From Alistipes sp. UBA928 (GTDB lineage Bacteria; Bacteroidota; Bacteroidia; Bacteroidales; Rikenellaceae), in the NCBI GenBank assembly GCA_002293665.1, contig DBDQ01000122.1, positions 1 to 41,833 on the forward strand: DNA of 41,833 bases. Direction: 5' to 3'. Below are positions 38,929 through 41,833 of the stretch, piece after piece (the first letter of the stretch is position 1; every line of letters begins with the position of its first letter). A program made the position numbers and the translations under genes. Below the pieces are notes generated by a model. It was given only the letters and a program-made list of their open reading frames with translations. It was not told where the DNA came from and did not search any database.

Positions 38929-39882
38929 TCACAAAGGTAGTCTCGCTATCATGTTTTTGGTATTTTCCTCTATCTCGTGCAGGCGGTCTTCCGAACGCGC
39001 CTTGTGGAACTTTTCGCCCGTGATATTTTCGTAGAGTTCAATGTAGCGCTCGCTGATGCCGGCCACAATATCGTCGGTCATTTCGGGCACCTGCTCTCCG
39101 GCGCGCCCCTGGAAACCATTGTCCATCAACCACTCGCGCACGAACTCCTTCGAGAGCTGGCGCTGGGGTTGCCCGGCATCAAAACGCTCCTGATATCCCT
39201 CGGCGTAGAAATAGCGCGACGAGTCGGGGGTGTGAATCTCGTCGATCAAGGTGATCTCGCCGTCGCGTTTACCGAACTCATACTTGGTGTCTACGAGTAT
39301 CAGCCCCCTCTTAGCGGCCATCTCGCTGCCCCTTGCGAAGAGGGCGAGCGCGTAACGCTCCAAAACTTCGTAATCCTCCTTCGACACCAGCCCACGGGCA
39401 ATGATCTCCTCGCGCGATATATTCTGGTCGTGTGCTCCGATCTCAGCCTTAGTCGTGGGGGTAACTATCGGGGCGGGGAACTTTTGGTGTTCGCGCATGC
39501 CCTCGGGCAGTTTAACGCCGCATATCTCGCGGGCACCCGCCTTGTAGTCCCTCCACGACGAGCCGGTAAGGTATGCCCTCACTATCATCTCGATCGGGAA
39601 TGTGTCGCACCTGTACCCGGCGGTCACCATCGGGTCTGGCGAAGCTATCTTCCAGTTGGGGCATATGTCTTCCGTGGCGTCGAGAAACTTCGACGCGATC
39701 TGGTTCAACACCTGTCCCTTGTGGGGAATACCGCGCGGCAACACCACGTCGAACGCCGATATGCGATCCGTTACCACCATCACGAGGTACTTGCCGTCGA
39801 TGTCGTACACGTCCCTGACTTTACCCACATAGAGGCTCCTCTGCCCCTCGAACCTGAAATCCGTTTTAACAATTGCCTTCAT
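38929..39882 (-). CDS. purC: Phosphoribosylaminoimidazole-succinocarboxamide synthase
   Basis: SAICAR synthetase joins CAIR and aspartate in purine synthesis. The 317-residue protein contains GKVRDVYDIDGKYLVMVVTDRISAFDVVLP, IEMIVRAYLTGSSWRDY, GLILVDTKYEFG and DEIHTPDSSRYF, all diagnostic. It lies between phoH (47 bp upstream) and pepD. No other purine gene is present and no clear own promoter is seen, so it is probably read from the phoH or outer-membrane protein transcript. Confidence 0.96.
   Translation of the reverse strand: MKAIVKTDFRFEGQRSLYVGKVRDVYDIDGKYLVMVVTDRISAFDVVLPRGIPHKGQVLNQIASKFLDATEDICPNWKIASPDPMVTAGYRCDTFPIEMIVRAYLTGSSWRDYKAGAREICGVKLPEGMREHQKFPAPIVTPTTKAEIGAHDQNISREEIIARGLVSKEDYEVLERYALALFARGSEMAAKRGLILVDTKYEFGKRDGEITLIDEIHTPDSSRYFYAEGYQERFDAGQPQRQLSKEFVREWLMDNGFQGRAGEQVPEMTDDIVAGISERYIELYENITGEKFHKARSEDRLHEIEENTKNMIARLPL
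38932..38939 (-). promoter_or_regulatory. -7 box upstream of pepD, inside the end of purC
   Basis: TACCTTTG on the minus strand; its last bases run into the purC TGA. It ends 17 bases before the pepD ATG at 38914. It may allow pepD-dsbD-pepD to be transcribed separately from purC. Confidence 0.55.
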
Positions 39883-39929
39883 ATCTTTTCATCACTATTT
39901 CTACTTTCCTGTCTGTATGGAGATTCTGC

Positions 39930-39952
39930 TTAATCGCCGTCGGCGTTCCGAC
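39930..39952 (-). repeat. Hairpin repeat family 1, copy 8 (phoH C-terminus)
   Basis: GTCGG-AACG-CCGAC then GGCGATTAA on the minus strand; the TAA is the phoH stop codon. The tail is shortened compared with other copies. Confidence 0.7.
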
Positions 39953-40922
39953 TGAATGCGTTTACAATGTCTTTTACCAGACGGTGGCGAATAATGTCGC
40001 CCTCGTCGAAATTTACCGTCGCGATGCCCTTCACGCGGCTCAGCAGTCCCAGTGCCCGTTGTAGTCCCGAATCGGAGACTCTCGGCAGGTCGATCTGCGT
40101 GAGGTCGCCCGTCACTATGAACTTTGCGCTCGGCCCCATCCTTGTCAGGAACATCTTGATCTGCGACAGCGTGGTGTTCTGCGCCTCGTCGAGTATCACG
40201 AACGCGTTGTCGAGCGTGCGGCCCCTCATGAAAGCGAGCGGCGCGATCTGCACCGTGCCCTCCTCGAGGTATTTCGCGAGCTGCGCCCCCGGCACCATAT
40301 CGCCCAGCGCATCGTACAGCGGCTGCAGGTATGGGTCGAGTTTCTCCTTCACGTCACCCGGCAAAAAGCCAAGTTTCTCTCCCGCTTCGACCGCCGGACG
40401 GGTCAGGATTATCCGCCGCACCTGTTTTTCTTTCAGTGCGCGGACGGCCAGCGCAATCGCAGTGTAGGTCTTGCCGCTGCCGGCGGGGCCTATGGCGAAG
40501 AGCAGGTCGTGGTCTTGCGCCTTCTCCACCAGTTTCTGCTGGTTCTTGCTTTTGGCGCGAATCACGTTGCCGCCCACTCCAAACAGGATAACCTCCTCCG
40601 CCGGAAATGGCAGTGTTATCCCGTCTTTTGCGTAGCTCGATCCGCTGTGGCCGTTGCCACCGCCGTCGGCGTTCCGACCGAACGCCTGCCGCACCACCTC
40701 ACGCGAGATGTGGTGGTATTTCAGATAGTAGTCGACCAGTCCGTGCAGCCTCCTCTCGAAACGCTCCACCTCGCCCTGATCGCCAAGTACCTTGATGGTC
40801 GATCCGCGCGCTATCACTTTGACCTTCGGCGAGAGCGTCACGATCTCGTCGAGATTCGCACTTCCGGGGCCGTAAAAGTCCCTCTGATCTATGTTGTCGA
40901 GTGTTATTTCTTTTTCGAGCAT
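39930..40922 (-). CDS. phoH: PhoH-family ATPase with two repeat-derived segments
   Basis: A 330-residue PhoH/YbeZ-type protein linked to RNA metabolism. The N-terminal KH-like region (SPKVKVIARGSTIKVLGDQGEVERF) is followed by the P-loop domain with GPAGSGKTYTAIALAVRAL, RPAVEAGEKLGFLPGD, FMRGRTLDNAFVILDEAQNTT and VTGDLTQIDLP. Residues about 82-98 (GRNADGGGNGHSGSSYAK) are a tandem family 1 repeat placed between the two domains, and the C-terminus FSRNADGD is another copy that also supplies the stop codon. It follows the outer membrane protein gene by 45 bp that hold a further repeat. Confidence 0.93.
   Translation of the reverse strand: MLEKEITLDNIDQRDFYGPGSANLDEIVTLSPKVKVIARGSTIKVLGDQGEVERFERRLHGLVDYYLKYHHISREVVRQAFGRNADGGGNGHSGSSYAKDGITLPFPAEEVILFGVGGNVIRAKSKNQQKLVEKAQDHDLLFAIGPAGSGKTYTAIALAVRALKEKQVRRIILTRPAVEAGEKLGFLPGDVKEKLDPYLQPLYDALGDMVPGAQLAKYLEEGTVQIAPLAFMRGRTLDNAFVILDEAQNTTLSQIKMFLTRMGPSAKFIVTGDLTQIDLPRVSDSGLQRALGLLSRVKGIATVNFDEGDIIRHRLVKDIVNAFSRNADGD
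40629..40678 (-). repeat. Hairpin repeat family 1, copy 9 (phoH, tandem hairpins)
   Basis: Two hairpins in a row on the minus strand: GTCGG-AACG-CCGAC, four bases (GGCG), then GTGGC-AACG-GCCAC, followed by AGCGGATCGAGCTACGCA. All 17 encoded residues stay in frame. Confidence 0.8.
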
Positions 40923-40932
40923 TCGTTATTCT

Positions 40933-40965
40933 GAGTAGCTAAAAATCCGCCGTCGGCGTTCCGAC
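40933..40965 (-). repeat. Hairpin repeat family 1, copy 10 (before phoH)
   Basis: GTCGG-AACG-CCGAC then GGCGGATTTTTAGCTACTC on the minus strand. It starts two bases after the TAG of the outer membrane protein gene and lies 10 bases before the phoH ATG. Confidence 0.8.
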
Positions 40966-40967
40966 CC

Positions 40968-41603
40968 CTAAAACATTATTCCCACGCCCACCGACCAACT
41001 CGAGAAGCGGCTCTTGATGTCGGCCCAATCGCCCGAGAAGCTCATTTTTTTGAAGTCGCCGTGATAGCGCGCGTCGAATGTAAGGCCCAGCAGGTCGACG
41101 CTCGCGCCGACGGCGTAGCCCACCGCAGGACGCAGGGGCAGCAGTTCGAGACTGCCGTCAACCGTCTTAAAGTTGTTCATCAGGTTGAACACCGGCCCCG
41201 CCTGAATGCGCGCAACGCTAACCTTGAGGCTCAACATAAGCGGCACGTCGACCGTCGCCATGCGAATCTTCGAGGTGCCTCCGGGCACATAACCCCCGGG
41301 ATCGACGAGAGCATCAGGCTCAGTTACCTTGAGATTGCTCTGCGAATAAACCACCTCTGGTTGGAAGAACAATCCCGCGCCGAGCAACCCGTCGCCGAAA
41401 CCGATGATACGAATGCGCGAAACCACCGCGGCGTTCCAGCCCAGCCGCGCCTTTGCGTCGGCAATCCCGGCAAACTCCACGTCCATATTCTGCAACCCCA
41501 CGCCCACACGCGCGCCGAGCTCGAACTTCTGCGCCGAAACGCTCTCCACACCCACCGTCGCCAGCATCAGCGTCGTCAGCACAATCCACAATGTCCTTTT
41601 CAT
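40968..41603 (-). CDS. Outer membrane beta-barrel protein
   Basis: A 211-residue exported protein with a signal peptide (TLMLATVGVESVSAQ) and alternating beta-strand pattern throughout (FELGARVGVGLQNMDVEF; VPLMLSLKVSVARIQAGPVF; VDLLGLTFDARYHGDF), ending FSSWSVGVGIMF with the terminal Phe typical of outer membrane barrels. It resembles the porin-like OmpW/PorT family of small Bacteroidota barrels (eight strands are likely). ATG 41603 is chosen because the -7 box lies 22 bases upstream and the longer frame lacks a signal peptide. The role is unknown. Confidence 0.8.
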   Translation of the reverse strand: MKRTLWIVLTTLMLATVGVESVSAQKFELGARVGVGLQNMDVEFAGIADAKARLGWNAAVVSRIRIIGFGDGLLGAGLFFQPEVVYSQSNLKVTEPDALVDPGGYVPGGTSKIRMATVDVPLMLSLKVSVARIQAGPVFNLMNNFKTVDGSLELLPLRPAVGYAVGASVDLLGLTFDARYHGDFKKMSFSGDWADIKSRFSSWSVGVGIMF

Positions 41604-41625
41604 ATTCAGTCGGTTTTGATATGCG

Positions 41626-41633
41626 CAAAGATA
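41626..41633 (-). promoter_or_regulatory. -7 box of the outer membrane protein gene
   Basis: TATCTTTG on the minus strand, directly after the rpmE2 terminator. Confidence 0.7.
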
Positions 41634-41634
41634 T

Positions 41635-41672
41635 AAAAAAAAACACAACCCCGGCGGATTGTGTTTTTTCTT
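41635..41672. terminator. Intrinsic terminator of rpmE2
   Basis: On the minus strand AAAAAACACAA pairs with TTGTGTTTTTT around a 10-base GC-rich loop, and the T run continues for three more bases. It begins 17 bases after the rpmE2 stop codon. Confidence 0.85.
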
Positions 41673-41688
41673 TCGGATGCGGTATGCT

Positions 41689-41833
41689 TTACTTCGCGGC
41701 CGCTCTTTTGTCGTAGTGTTTTTGATAGCGGCTCATAAACTTATCGACGCGACCGGCGGTGTCAACCAACTTCATTTTGCCCGTATAGAACGGGTGCGAC
41801 GTGTTGGAAATTTCCATCTTGTACACGGGATAG
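41689..41833 (-). CDS. rpmE2: 50S ribosomal protein L31 type B (C-terminal part)
   Basis: The last 47 codons of the gene; the start lies beyond the right edge. The visible sequence (YPVYKMEISNTSHPFYTGKM, then KLVDTAGRVDKFMSRY) is the conserved C-terminal half of the zinc-independent type B L31. The tail KHYDKRAAAK is basic, as expected. It is followed by a strong terminator. Confidence 0.95.
   Translation of the reverse strand, partial: YPVYKMEISNTSHPFYTGKMKLVDTAGRVDKFMSRYQKHYDKRAAAK

Overview
The window looks like chromosomal DNA from a GC-rich member of the Bacteroidota, most likely Bacteroidales and possibly Rikenellaceae/Alistipes-like (the genus is an inference). Supporting signs are -7 promoter boxes of the form TAnnTTTG, no Shine-Dalgarno sequences, a DAHP synthase/chorismate mutase fusion, a complete moxR-bat operon, a fimbrillin-like lipoprotein and type B ribosomal protein L31. 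Almost everything is housekeeping. I saw no rRNA, tRNA, insertion sequence, CRISPR array or prophage.

Layout. Positions 1-3422: divergent dnaE (partial) and priA. 3452-4003: a small lipoprotein. 4151-8262, minus strand: a phenylalanine/tyrosine operon (pheA, aminotransferase, tyrA, aroF-chorismate mutase) behind a leader that encodes a Phe/Tyr-rich peptide followed by a terminator. 8378-10890: nadC and a shortened dipeptidyl peptidase IV. 10922-14639: der and a GH67 alpha-glucuronidase. 14709-17767, minus: pcrA and nth. 17812-18300: an acetyltransferase. 18348-25204: moxR, an M28 peptidase, a DUF58 protein, a BatD-like protein, batC, batA and batB. 25225-25880, minus: an XRE regulator and a DUF5606-like protein. 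26205-32736: fimbrillin-like lipoprotein, ygiQ, dnaB and comM. 32773-33962: a divergent pair of a small membrane protein and a membrane-anchored LytTR regulator. 33955-41603, minus: outer membrane protein, phoH, purC, pepD, dsbD, pepD, many of them joined by 4-bp overlaps. 41689-41833: the end of rpmE2.

Two things stand out. First, the aromatic amino acid operon has all the parts of a classical ribosome-mediated attenuator: promoter, 24-codon leader peptide with seven Phe/Tyr codons, a possible antiterminator and a terminator. Second, a short hairpin element recurs ten times. Its stem varies with compensating base changes around a fixed AACG loop and is followed by a conserved tail. All copies point in the direction of transcription. 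The intergenic copies start within three bases of a stop codon; the others are inserted within the reading frames of comM, phoH (two sites), dsbD (two sites) and ygiQ. At least two other palindromic repeat families also sit inside genes, and one supplies a signal peptide. This recalls the Rickettsia palindromic elements that invade open reading frames.

Other regulatory features include two near-identical compact bidirectional promoters (dnaE/priA and pcrA/acetyltransferase), -7 boxes that overlap the upstream stop codon, and 21-bp-spaced direct repeats between the LytTR gene and its divergent neighbour.
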